Source: Glossina fuscipes
Taxonomy: Eukaryota; Arthropoda; Insecta; Diptera; Glossinidae
Length of the DNA: 64,000 nt
Direction of reading: 5' to 3'
Assembly (NCBI RefSeq): GCF_014805625.2
Contig: NW_023998440.1
Span: forward strand, 1,338,621-1,402,620
Shown: positions 23,046 through 33,646 of the stretch, one piece after another
Position numbering within the stretch: position 1 is the first letter of the stretch
Layout: each line of letters starts with the position of its first letter
Program-made: the position numbers and the translations under genes
The notes under the pieces: model-generated
What the model saw: only the letters and a program-made list of their open reading frames with translations
Database searches by the model: none
Told to the model about the DNA's origin: nothing

Positions 23046-25544
23046 TCCAACATAAGACCTGTTTTTGAAAACTGTAAGAGGAGCGCGGAGACAGTTTTCA
23101 GTGGTGAGCCGAGAGTCACTATAGTGTTATTATAGGGTTTACGAAAGTGAAGTCAAGCTAAAAATGCTTGCCAAACAAAAAAAAAAGGAGCTTTAAAGCT
23201 CTGTCCATTATAATTTGTAAAATTTGGGCGTTGGATTGCAAAGAGGTCCCGTTCAGTGTACAAGACTTTTGCGATTACATTTTGGCAGGTCGTGTAATAA
23301 GGGATAATAAACGATTGGATGCTCAAATTAATATCACGCCATAAACGGAGGGTCTTCTGTTAATTTAGTATTTAGGTTTTTTTAGGAGATTGTCTACCTG
23401 ATGTGTATAAAAGTATGCAGCCGATTTGCATAACCCCATTCTTCTTTGATAGATGTAGAATGTTTTTCATTCTTAAGTGTGTCTTCAAAGAACAAAAAAT
23501 ATATATATTCCCCGCAGGGTAGCACAAATTTCACAAAATTAATCTCGTGCGAGGCTAGTTACGTGAGCAGTACTGTTCCTACACACCCATACCTAAGCTT
23601 GTCTATACGAAAGCGTATAAAGACACTTATCGATACCGTCTGTCCATTCTATTTTGTTATCTCCATCGGCAACCTACTTTTTACTAAAATGTTATGTTCT
23701 GTGGTATTTTAATTGATTTGTATTTACAGGTTGTGTTTATTTTCATATTATTGTTATTGCTGTTGTCATTGCCATTGTAATGTGATTTAGATAATTTAGC
23801 TTTGACCATAATGAACATAAATGAGAATCTTATACGATGTTTATATTGTTGAGGCGATAAATTTTTGTAAGCAAAACAATAAAGAAATCGTTTGAAGCTA
23901 GAAAACAAGTAAAAAGACTATAGTTGATGTTATTCTGTGGTAAACATTTTTAAAATCTTTACAACATTTTTCCAAAAGGAACAACGAAAAAGAAGAAAAA
24001 ATTATATATCGCTATTCGAAAATATCGGGTGGGCTTAGCATACGACATCACTCATGCATTGAATGCGAAAATTTTTATATATCCTAGACTTTGTGTTTGC
24101 ATACGTCCTCAAGCTCTTAGTTAATTATCTTACTATGAATACGTGGATGCGACTTAAAAAACCTATTAAAATGCTAAGTGAACGTTTTCCATGACTGTGA
24201 ATAGAATATCATGGTGAAGTGAGATATTACAGTCTTAACACCATTTTCAAGCCGGTTGTGTGGAGCGCAGCCATCGCACCTTCTAATATTTCGCTGTAAT
24301 TGTTAGCCAGGGGCTGCGACTTGAACCAACAGACGGTAGGCAGAACAACGAAATCAACAGCTGAATGTATGGACAAACTGGCAATCAGCTGGGAAGTCAG
24401 TCGATGGTGGCTGGATGGACAGATTGACAAACTAGCAGCAAAATGGGTAAAGTGACACAGGAACACGATTTCGGATGAATGAGCGAACACCCTTAAGCCT
24501 GCCAAAAATTTTCTTGCCATACGCAAGTATATGCAGTTTGTAGCTTATCAAGGCGTACGCGATGATCGTTTGATTGAATTGAGACTCACGTGCGATCCCC
24601 AACCCAATCTTTACGTATGCAACTCTCAGTGCTGTACAATTTAGTTTGGTCGTAGTAAGCAACACTCGCCGATCTAGCAATCATATTGTCTGTGGATGAT
24701 GATACTTTATAGGTGGGAAATATTGAAAGTTTTGGTGTGGGCTGCCGTATAGCAAGTTTTAATCTCAGTGCAGTCTGATAGCACAAGTCCACTATGCTGC
24801 CGCCACTTACCCGCTTTTTTTCTTTTTCTCTTGCACTTCTTTCTAGCCAATACTGTGTTACTTGAGTAGGTTACAACGTCTGAATGATTGATCCTAAATT
24901 GACAAATCAATTGGATTGAAATGTAAATCAAATAAAACTGAAGTGAAGTTAAATTGAGTTCAAATTGCATTGAGTTAAGACTTAGGAAGATGCTACTGTT
25001 ACAGAATGATCCGATTTTGTCATCCTTACAAGAGTTTGGAGAATTTACCTCAGTATATTAATTATTTAAACTAAGATTATTCCACTAACTTTTTCCAATA
25101 TATTTAACCACTGGGTAACTGGGAATTCGAAGAGAGAATAGATAATTTTTGTGAATAATCTTTACTACGTTTTACGTTAGTATACGTAAATATATTAATT
25201 TTGGTATAACGGTTGCAGCAGTGAAAATAGGTGGCGGCGTGACTACACTGATGCGCCCGCTTGATTTTACTACTTTGAAAAGAGCAAATAAAAATTAATT
25301 CTTAAATTTAAAATGACTTTTATCGTCCCACAAATATTGCGATCAAACCGAGCAAGCGAAAAACCATTAAAGACCCAGATTTCAATATATTGTCCTATTG
25401 TTATAAAATCAAATATGTTCACAGTAAGTAAAATCTCAAACCAATATCGTTCGGGAAACTAAATAAGATAAGTTCGTAATTTAGAAGGTGACAACGACTG
25501 CCCTAGTTTTGACTTGAGATAGGAAAGCATTCTATCTCAACAAG
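23046..25544. other. AT-rich unique DNA
   Basis: Holds a 97-codon ATG-initiated minus-strand frame at 24227-24520 (starting MARKFLAGLRVFAH) without family match, in a slightly GC-richer segment. The segment GACTATAGTTGATG near 23918 resembles an R1 5' end but cannot be followed. No gene is supported. Confidence 0.5.
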
Positions 25545-25866
25545 TGATTCAGAATCACTCTCAGAATTATTTTCTGAACCGATAAGTTTGCCTCTCCGTC
25601 TGCCTGCCTTGTTGTCTTGTGTGCGACCTATAAGGCGCTATTTTTAAGTACTTCTGATAGCATCTGGTATATGCTTTGGGCCAAGGATAACCACTATGGA
25701 AACTGGTGCGAACCTGACTACTGTTTCGAGCGCTTTCCATGTAAGGCCACTACTTCGACCCCTTTCAATATAAGGCCTTCTTTTGCAAAATCACTATACG
25801 AATAACTGTATTAAGCGAAGTGACGTAGGGCATCTAATTACGACTATAACGTCCTCACTTGTTTTC
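25545..25866 (-). mobile_element. R1 dispersed repeat, short form, inverted (copy e)
   Basis: Read on the minus strand, the copy starts at about 25866 with AACAAGTGAGGACGTTATAG, then GATGCCCTACG. The middle block is CCTTGGCCCAAAGCATAT, matching the CCTTGGGCCAAAGCACGTCAG block of other copies. Then come CACACAAGACAACAAGGCAGG, GCAGACGGAGAGG and TCGGTTCAGAAAATAATTCTG. The 3' end is not clear. It is the only copy found in this orientation. The plus-strand frames across it are incidental. Confidence 0.6.
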
Positions 25867-26479
25867 TTATTGTTTACTTTCAAAATCTGCAAAATATATG
25901 TATGCAAATCCCTAGATCAAGCAACCGACAAAGTAAAACTGTATCAAAGGAATATATATATATATGTATATAATATATTATATTATATACAGTTTGTGAC
26001 TTATAATAAATAATAACGAGAGCTACAAATAATAAGCATAAATTGAAAATTTAAAAAATTTCTTTGAAAACTTGGTAGCGTTTGTGGCGCAGAAATGCAC
26101 TCATCTTTGATTCAGTTGATAAAAATGATTCTATAAGATATTTGTTTGACTTTGTATAGCTTGTTATATAAAAGCAAAACTGCAACAAAAACAAAAGAAA
26201 ACAACTAAGAAGATTAAATTTCTTTTGAAGGCAAACTTGCATAGCCATCGTCAGAAACAGAAAATTAAAAATCGCAAAGTTTTTTGGGCTAAAGAAAAGC
26301 GTATATCTTTTATGCTGCTGTGGCTGATTAATACCCTATATCTAGTGAAATCATATACATTTTTGTAACAAGTTCATCTTGAGCTTAAACAATACTTTGA
26401 AGTTTCTAACATTTTATTGTCCTTTTTATGTGTCACGTCCCTGTGTTCGTTTCTTTGTTGGCTTTTTCTAGAAGTGAAC
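25867..26479. other. AT-rich DNA with TA-rich run
   Basis: TA-rich microsatellite-like sequence at 25951-25990. Other content is unique AT-rich DNA without supportable genes. Confidence 0.55.
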
Positions 26480-26675
26480 AATCACTCGGAGGAAGTTCTC
26501 TCTATTCGCCTAACACGTTGATGATCAGAAGAAGACAATGATGGGGAACTCCTGGCCGCGGACAAGTGGATGTGTGCCCAATCGGACTGATCATTCGCTA
26601 AAACTACGCATTGAGTTTTGAACCTGTAAGCACTGAGTTGTCGGGCGACGTTTCCCACTGAGTCGGTTATTCATG
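26480..26675 (-). mobile_element. tRNA-derived SINE-like element (S2)
   Basis: On the minus strand, A-box-like GACTCAGTGGG (26654-26664) and B-box-like GGTTCAAAACTC (26613-26624) span 52 bases, the spacing of a tRNA. Downstream, the body has TTTTAGCGAATGA, comparable to TTTAGCAACTGA at the same distance from the B box in the 57.3 kb element. The whole segment is GC-richer than its flanks. It lacks a foldable cloverleaf, so a SINE fits better than a tRNA gene. The 3' limit at 26480 is a guess from the change in composition. Confidence 0.42.
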
Positions 26676-28444
26676 TGGAGAATGACCCTAATGTCTTGGA
26701 GGTGTGGCTACGTTCCCCAAGGACAAATGCACAATTAGACAACAGCTTATGATTACATAAACAAAATGATGACTTAATTATAAAGTCCCATGAGCGTTAA
26801 AAGCGAAATAGCTCACCCAACATACCACCATCCGTAGGCAATAGATGCAGTATACAAATTGTTAAGCTACAAAATGTTTAAAAAATAAATAAAGTCTTTC
26901 AGATATAAACGCATCTACAGACTCGGACTATGTAATGATGTTGCATTTGTTTATAAAGAAATAGAAACAAAAAGTTTCTTTGCAATATTTTTTGAAATTC
27001 GTTCTTAGATTAAGGCGCGAATTAAATCACGTTCAACTTGCAAAATTATGCATGAAATTATTAAATTTTTTTCCTTCATTTTTGCTATACTTGGTAGATG
27101 TAGATGATGATGTTATTGCTGCTGTTATTCCATACATATATATTAATATACATGGCTGTGTGTGTTTGTGCAGGATTATAAAATGCCTAGATAGTTACTG
27201 GGATTAGCAAGCAATCGTTGCCTTTACTTTATAATCAGTACACTATGTGTAGTTTAATGAATGCTTTGCATCTATAGATATCTTCTGCAGTATCTTATTC
27301 CAATTCTTTCTCGCAGCAATGTTTATATGAATATTTCCGAAAGTCGAAAGAAGGCGTGAAGAATACGACTTTTTGTTCGATGAAAATATTGCACTTATCA
27401 TTAAATTGATATGACGTCTTTCTTTGGTAAGAAAAGTTATTTTCCCGAAAAAATTTGACAACGCCGAGCTACACGTTCGTTAAGAGAATCGGTTGAGAAG
27501 CTTTTTGAAAATCTCAGGGCTTGAAGAAAGCTGACGCTAAGAATAAGAAAAAATTCTCGTCGACAGATATTTTGCCGTAATTGCAAAATCAAAGCACTTT
27601 GTAGGCACACATCTTATCAAACGTTGTCCCTAGTCCGTCTTCTGTCGCTTAAGAATGGCCTCTTCTTAAAATACCTAAAATCTTCTCGTATATCGAAATA
27701 TTTTTGTAGACATTTATGGGGACGTTTATCTACGTATGGAAATATTTTCAGATTTGCGTAATCTATTTTATTTATTGTACGTTGCACATTTTGATGATCG
27801 CCTCCCAAGTCAAGTTTGTAGTATCCTGGTCGTGATAGTGTTGGGGACTTATTTTTCCTTTCTTTTCACAACATTTAAGTAAAGCGCATTCGAGAGTTCG
27901 GTTCAGACCGAACTTAACTTTTTCTTTAATAATTTAATTTTTTTTTCTGTTTCGTTTTCGTAATGGTAGAGCATTAAAAATTAAAAATTACTATAAAATA
28001 ATTTATGCATATTATGTAAATGTCTATGATTAGAAATATGCAACCAGAATGTTATTATATATGACATGCAAAGAAAACAAGAAATTATGTTGAAGAAAAC
28101 CAATTGAAATAGACTTATATTTAATCGCTCAACAATCGACACCAGACGTTTATAAAATAATCAAATCAAATAAACGAATAACGAGGATCTTACTTGTACA
28201 GAGAATTTTAAAAAGATCTTATGTTACAATAGATATCTTACAGAAGCTCAAGAGCTGTTATCTTACAGAAAGCCTTCGGATTATTAGGCTAATAATAATT
28301 TATAATGCACTTTCGCTAAGTAATGCGAACTCCGTATGTGTTTAAATATCAGGCATAATTTAAAATAATTTAGTCGCGTTTTTTTTGTATTACGCTTTTT
28401 TTTTACGCTAAGAATTGTAGCTAATCTATGAATGAATCCGACAG
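26676..28444. other. AT-rich unique DNA
   Basis: A stop-free minus-strand stretch at 27617-27865 (about 80 codons, containing RPGYYKLDLGGDHQNV) reads like protein but has no initiating ATG and no recognised family. GAT-rich low complexity lies near 27099-27120. Otherwise nothing. Confidence 0.45.
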
Positions 28445-29396
28445 CAAGCAGGAATACTATAGTAAGGCAAGGCTGACTAGAAGACGCCCTATACCGCTTC
28501 GTTTAATACAATCATTCAGGCATCTTGGTTAATAATATACCAAAAATTATACCTTATTCGTATGTAAATGCATAAATGTCATGAGAGTCCTTTTGTTGGC
28601 GGATATCCAAAACGTCAATTAACGTGACCCAAATTAAGCAAACTTAATCTACTTATCGAAGGTTTTATTATTTTCAGGTCGTTTCCGTCGTAACAAATGA
28701 CAAATTAGACTTGGCCGCCATGCAAGGACTTGCTTTCATTACAGCTTGTGTGTAAAAAATAGAGCTATGTGACCCGAATTCCATACAGTTAATTTGCTAG
28801 GGTCCAGTTTTCATCACAAAAAATTAAAATTATGCCTTTTTGGCATATAAAGGATTACTTTTTCATACAACCCTCATGTGGATTGGAATCCAAAGAACAG
28901 ACCTACGTAGCTCAAACCCGGTAAGGTGAATTCCTATGCCAAATTACTATGCTATAAACGGATTTTCATCAGGAAGCAGCGAAATTTAAGAATTTTTACC
29001 ACCTGACGACTCTGTTTCCGTAAGACCGTTTATATGGCGTAGAATCCGAAAAATTGGCCTATTCGATCCAAACTTTTCACACGAATTTGGATTGCTGGAA
29101 TACTATTATTGGGCGATTTTTCTTATAAAATTGAAAAATTACACTATTTGTACCCGTTCCGTATGGTTCCGATTCGAACCATCTTCAATAGAGTTCCTTC
29201 TTGGGCCAAAGCACGTCAGCGCATCACATTTCTTTGAAATATTTGCAATTTTTTGACTTGTAGCTTGAACGCAAAAATACATAACCAGACATCGGACGGA
29301 CAGACAAACATCGCTATAATAAGGGTTAAGTCTACCTTAAGTTTTCCCAGATGTTACCGCACAAACTTAATATACTCTGTACCATAAGTGGTATGA
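28445..29396 (+). mobile_element. R1 dispersed repeat, long form (copy f)
   Basis: Second long copy, about 950 bases. The 5' end is AATACTATAGTAAGGC then GCCCTATACC at 28485-28494. The 3' end is GCACAAACTTAATATACTCTG and then AGTGGTATGA. The segment around 28601-28648 (ATCCAAAACGTCAATTAACG, then AAGCAAACTTAAT) closely matches 13494-13541 of the other long copy, which shows that the central part is shared and ancestral rather than a private insertion. GGACGGACAGACAAAC tetranucleotides lie near 29294-29309. Confidence 0.72.
28610..29110 (+). repeat. Diverged internal tandem units of R1 copy f
   Basis: The motif ACGTGACCCAAATT recurs at 28622, 28767 (ATGTGACCCGAATTCC), about 28905 (ACGTAGCTCAAACCC) and about 29061 (TATTCGATCCAAAC), at intervals near 145, 138 and 156 bases. 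Units also share GCCAAATTACTATG- and GGATTTTCATC-like blocks. This is clearer than in the 13.5 kb copy. Confidence 0.55.
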
Positions 29397-29809
29397 TCTG
29401 GACACTTGAATTTATCGGAAAACCTTACTTTGAAGCACCGAAAACTACAAATTACAAAGAGACCCCTTTCAAGTCTCAATTTTGCAGATATGTAATGTCC
29501 TGCGATGCCTGTCCCATCCGGAAAAGTTCCCGATTACTCACTTGGTTAATTGCTAGCAAATAATTTTGCATCGATATCTGTATAGATATGGAATGGAAAA
29601 TAATATTCAGGACTTTTTGTTTTTAACAGAAAATTGTAACACATCAAGCGTAAGAATTTAAACAAAAGTAGTTTATTTACACGTTTCAATTTTATTTACA
29701 CGTTACAAACATAATATTTTGATATTAAATTTTATAATTTTTCTTAGTGTTTTCATCAAAAATAATAATGGCACCTCTAGGACGCCATTCGAGTTGCAGT
29801 AATGCATAG
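29397..29809. other. AT-rich DNA with a 14-bp direct repeat
   Basis: TTTATTTACACGTT occurs at 29672-29685 and again at 29691-29704 with 5 bases between. No gene supported. Confidence 0.6.
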
Positions 29810-29838
29810 GACGACACCTCTTACCAAGAGGTGTCGTC
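29810..29838 (+). repeat. 13-bp perfect hairpin
   Basis: GACGACACCTCTT (29810-29822) and its exact complement AAGAGGTGTCGTC (29826-29838) are separated by the 3-base loop ACC. It is flanked by an imperfect direct repeat, TTCGAGTTGCA at about 29789 and TTCGAGTGCA at about 29840. No U run follows and this is not a bacterial context, so it is not called a terminator. Confidence 0.9.
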
Positions 29839-30541
29839 TTTCGAGTGCAAAGTATTAAAAGGGAATCAAACTCATAGAAGGTAACTATTGATTCAGTTCA
29901 TGCTTGTACACATTCTGCATCTTTTCCCATATTGCTTCCATTACATTAGTTCACTATGATAATTAACATTAATCTCGATTAATATCTGTTTTTGGGCGGA
30001 TTGTTACTTATGGCTTACTATAAATTTTACTATTTAATGCGAACGCCTTGAATGAATAGGCTAGCGCGTGTAACCAGAGTAGTCAAAAACCACAAAATTC
30101 TTAACCTTGCACACCTATGTCGTCTATGTGTCGATATTGAGCTTCTTACACCAAGTTCTCAAGATAGAGTCGCCATTATTTTATTTAAAATTACTTGTCA
30201 AAGAGTTAATAGGATTAAATATTTCGAACAAAATACGCGTAAAATGCGTGAATATTCCTGTTGCGCAAATGTGTAGCACCCTGCGCGCTGTGCTACTTAG
30301 TGTGGTGCAAGTTACGTTCATTAATCATTTCGAGAAGTCGAAAAATATAAAATGCTGAAGGCATCTAAAATATCCTGGAAAATGCATCGAACCGCTACGA
30401 AACGGAACGTTGACAAACTCCTAAAGCTGGTGGTGTAAAATCATCATCATATCCGCCAGTTGTAATTCGTACGGTAATCCCATCTCTTCGAATCATTCCC
30501 AGCTTAATACTTGCACACATTATGCATCACGGGAAGGCTTT
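29839..30541. other. AT-rich unique DNA
   Basis: Overlapping frames at 30052-30358 are unsupported. No element seen. Confidence 0.5.
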
Positions 30542-30778
30542 ATGTACGAGAGGCTTTTACATATAAGAAATTCCGGCAAACTCGTAATAACTGCTTGGCT
30601 GCTCTTGTTTCTGCATCTGAAATTAACGCTTCGAGAAACGGCTTTCGGGTTAGAAAGGATGATGAATGGTTCGAAGACATGTATGGACCAACAAGCCTGT
30701 GTCGAGCAATGCGGCCAAATCTGGAACGAGAAAATAAATTTGGACCAATACGTTTTTCTTGTTTTTCCTGACTCGTGA
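30542..30778 (+). CDS. Unidentified 78-codon open frame, membrane segment plus Cys motif
   Basis: An ATG at 30542 gives 78 residues. There is a basic start (MYERLLHIRNSGK), then a hydrophobic stretch LVITAWLLLFLHLKL (about residues 14-28), then a hydrophilic half with CMDQQACVEQCGQIW. The layout resembles a small secreted or membrane-anchored peptide. However, two other frames over the same bases (a plus frame from 30511 and a minus frame to 30806) are also open, which weakens any one of them. No homologue is recognised. Confidence 0.15.
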   Translation: MYERLLHIRNSGKLVITAWLLLFLHLKLTLRETAFGLERMMNGSKTCMDQQACVEQCGQIWNEKINLDQYVFLVFPDS

Positions 30779-30806
30779 CGTCAGTTATAATTGTATAAAA
30801 AAGCAA

Positions 30807-31449
30807 TTTCCTTATCTCTTAATCTTTTCTTGACAATGTCATGACAATTGCAAGTTCATTCAACTTGTTTTAATTTTTTTCATAAATTTCTTTGGCATTA
30901 CTTTGATGGATTTGTCTATAAAAAACGTCATGCAAGCTTACGCCGCATGTTTTCTTTGTTGAGCATGTCATAAATTTTTATTTCGCTTGACTTGACACCC
31001 ATATGATTTTATGAGAGCTCATAAAAAGTTGTTAAATTGCAAACATAATTTTGGTCGTCTATTAATAAAAAAAATAAATAAATAACAGAAAAGATCAATA
31101 AAATAAAAAAAAGCGTACAACACTTGTGTTTATCCCAATTTTAACATTCTCTTGGCTATATATGACATATAATCAGTTGTGTGGAAAGCAAAAAAATAAA
31201 TAAAGAAAAAAAGTAGTGAAAATAACCAAAATTATGCGTAGTATACAAAATTCAATTGAGTTGAAATTTACTCAACTATAAAAAAAAAAAAAACGCCAAC
31301 AACATAACATACGACTTGGAATACAAGTCCCAATAAACATCTGCATACACAAACTTGCATGCATGCATGATTGCAAATGTATGCAAAAGTAAGCATAACA
31401 GCAATCAAGCGACCAATCGAGTTGAAATTTTCTATTTTGTTTTTCATGC
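30807..31449. other. AT-rich DNA with A-rich runs
   Basis: A-rich low complexity near 31066-31110 and 31187-31215. No gene. Confidence 0.55.
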
Positions 31450-31955
31450 AGCGGGAGAGAGAGCGAGGAGAGGGAAAAAAATGTCAAAAAAAAGTATGGC
31501 CACAATTTTGTATGTCAATGAGACGGACGGACATGCAAATATATTTCGATATTTGTGTGTGTGTGTGTGTGTAAGGCTTGACGCGAGCAGATAGATGGAT
31601 GGATGGCTGAACAGCCAAATAGATCGATGGTTACTCGGGGACATGTAACACAATAGGCAACTGCTTAAAGTGTGCCTATCACCACTAGGTAGGTAAACAG
31701 GCGGCGGCTGTCGTTTTTTAACGTCTCCAAACAAAACCAGACTAGTTCGTTGTCATGACAATCTCTGGTTCATTTGAACTGTTACAATTTTACACAGTGA
31801 CTGAATGACTGACTGACTGACTGGCCAGCTAACTGAGTCGACCATGACTCGGCTGTTTTCTAAATAAGTATACACATACATACTCACGGAAAATGTGTCA
31901 AGAAATTTTATTGCATATTCATTCATTCATTCATTCGTTCGTTCGTTCATTCGAA
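31450..31955 (+). repeat. Cluster of di- and tetranucleotide microsatellites
   Basis: Within 500 bases: GAGA-rich at about 31450-31475, (TG)n at 31554-31572, GATA/GATG at 31589-31606, (GACT)n at 31799-31824, and (ATTC/GTTC)n at 31917-31953. Open frames running through it (the minus frame 31444-31734, for example) read low-complexity peptides and are not supported. Confidence 0.85.
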
Positions 31956-32226
31956 CACACTCAACTCACATTACTATGCAGTGTATGGGCAAGAGCGAGC
32001 AACTATGTATGGTCGATAGATATCAGCCTATCAGATGTAGACGGCCACTGTAAACGCCATACCGCCATACCTCGCAAATAGCTCTAGAAAATGAAAACAC
32101 CAGCTGGTCTTTTTATGAGTTTTAAGTTGAAACTCATGAAAATAGAGGTAAATAAGAAAAAATTTTGTGAAAACGATTATATTTAACTGCGAATACGATC
32201 ACAATCGAAATGAACATAACATAACT

Positions 32227-32700
32227 ATGACGACGTCGCCCGTTTTTTGGCAGCATTTTATGCCGCAAAACTTGCAAACAACCACTGAGTTGTATAAACA
32301 ACATTTAGTAATGTGTCATTACAGTATTCCAAAGGGGTCACGAGTCCGCATAGATAATAATATATTTTTACGAATACTTAACAAACGTTTCGCAAATAAT
32401 GCAAATTTTTCGCTGTTTTTTCGTTCGTTTTTTTTTCACAAATTAATATTTTATTTATTTATTTCTAAACTCAAGAGATACTTTTTATCTCTTATCGGCG
32501 TTAAAATGCCCGATAATTGTTGCAACAGACAATGGGAATGTTTGGTAACAATATTTATAATAAAATCATCGTTAGACGTGTTTATTAAAAACGAATTTTC
32601 GATATGTAAGACATTTTCAAAAACAAAATTTATCTTTGCAACAATGCTCTTTTCAAGGGGACATATTGCTCCAGAGATTGAACAAAAAGTTTCTTCTTAG
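32227..32700 (+). CDS. Unidentified long open frame, probably chance
   Basis: The longest stop-free frame of the window (177 codons from a GTG at 32167; 158 from the first ATG). The composition follows the AT-rich DNA: runs of Phe, Ile, Lys and Asn, with a Phe-rich centre (SLFFRSFFFHKLIFYLF) reading through T runs. No motif, domain or family resemblance was found. I list it because of its length; I would expect it to be non-coding. Confidence 0.12.
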   Translation: MTTSPVFWQHFMPQNLQTTTELYKQHLVMCHYSIPKGSRVRIDNNIFLRILNKRFANNANFSLFFRSFFFHKLIFYLFISKLKRYFLSLIGVKMPDNCCNRQWECLVTIFIIKSSLDVFIKNEFSICKTFSKTKFIFATMLFSRGHIAPEIEQKVSS

Positions 32701-32879
32701 AATGTCTTTAGTTACTGATTTGAAAGCATACTATGGTTTTTGTAAATTCTCCTCGAAGTATTCTCGAGTGTTCTTTAAATGGAAGGCGAAACGGGCAGTT
32801 TACACGGCAACACTGCGACGGCGAAGACCATGTAAGGAAAGAGAAGAAAACAGGGACTGGCCACTGATGTCACACGATG

Positions 32880-33000
32880 TGTGACTCAATGGATAAATGC
32901 TAATCCCTTAATTGTCTGTGCACTCATTAGAGCTATGAGCAAGTATGCTCTACCGCACTGGGGTTTGAAACCATGAATACAGAGACCTGGCAATCGCGGT
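32880..33000 (+). mobile_element. tRNA-like segment, SINE-like (S4)
   Basis: GACTCAATGGATAAATGC (32883-32900) closely resembles a tRNA D-arm and A box. A B-box-like GGGTTTGAAACC (32961-32972) lies 60 bases further on, so the span of 90 is too long for an ordinary tRNA. The B-like motif is nearly palindromic and reads as GGTTTCAAACCCC on the other strand, so orientation is uncertain. It is read as a decayed SINE rather than a tRNA gene. Confidence 0.33.
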
Positions 33001-33646
33001 TCTTACATACTCATCAGTTTCTACCTTCCTAAAGACAACAAAAGACGCGAGTTCGTTTCCGAAAATGGCGAAAATGGACCATCGAATATAATCGTGGCTT
33101 TGTTGACAGAGGCGCAGCAATCTCTTCAACTGAAACTGGAGTTAAAATTGAACTAAAATTGTTAACAAGTTCTTATATTTGGGCTAATGCATTAGAATCC
33201 ATAAAGAATACATTTTTTTGGGGGAAAGGAACCTGAAGTGATGAGAGGTCGTTGCGAAAGGCTTTCGTTCAAACGTTTGCACAGACTGAAGTCATAGGTG
33301 CTTGGTAGGATTTAGATATTATTCGTCTTAAGGGGACCAGGGGACAAGATGAGACGCTTGCGATTTTTTTGAAATCTTCCTTTAGTTGTTAGGAGAATGT
33401 ACCCCCTAAAGCTACATCAGTTGACGTAAAGAAACTGTCTGTTTTCACAATTTTTTATCATGGCGGTCAACAGGTAATTGCCTTTTCTGAAATTGTTCTT
33501 TTTGGCTTGATGACCACAGCATGATTACCAGCTAACTGCGCCTACTTATCTTTTTTGCCCTACCTGGAAGAGAAAACACCCACGCTAGCTAATACATCAC
33601 TCGATAAGCTCGTAGGATCAGGGGCATTTCTTGCAATTTCGTAATT
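33001..33646. other. Unique DNA, no gene supported
   Basis: Slightly GC-richer near 33320-33420. No open frame or repeat motif that I can name. Confidence 0.5.

Noticed and set aside
23905..23960. R1 5' end (ACAAGTAAAAAGACTATAG)
   Set aside because: The TACCCTACACC motif and all later blocks are missing, so it may be chance.
24305..24320. B-box-like GGTTCAAGTCGC on the minus strand
   Set aside because: No A box at the right distance and no body similarity to the other SINE-like segments.
31444..31734. Open frames through the TG/GATG microsatellites
   Set aside because: Low-complexity peptides produced by simple repeats on both strands.
32167..32700. Longest stop-free frame (177 codons) as a real gene
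   Set aside because: Starts at GTG, composition follows the AT-rich DNA, poly-Phe from T runs, no motif. Kept only as a very low-confidence entry.
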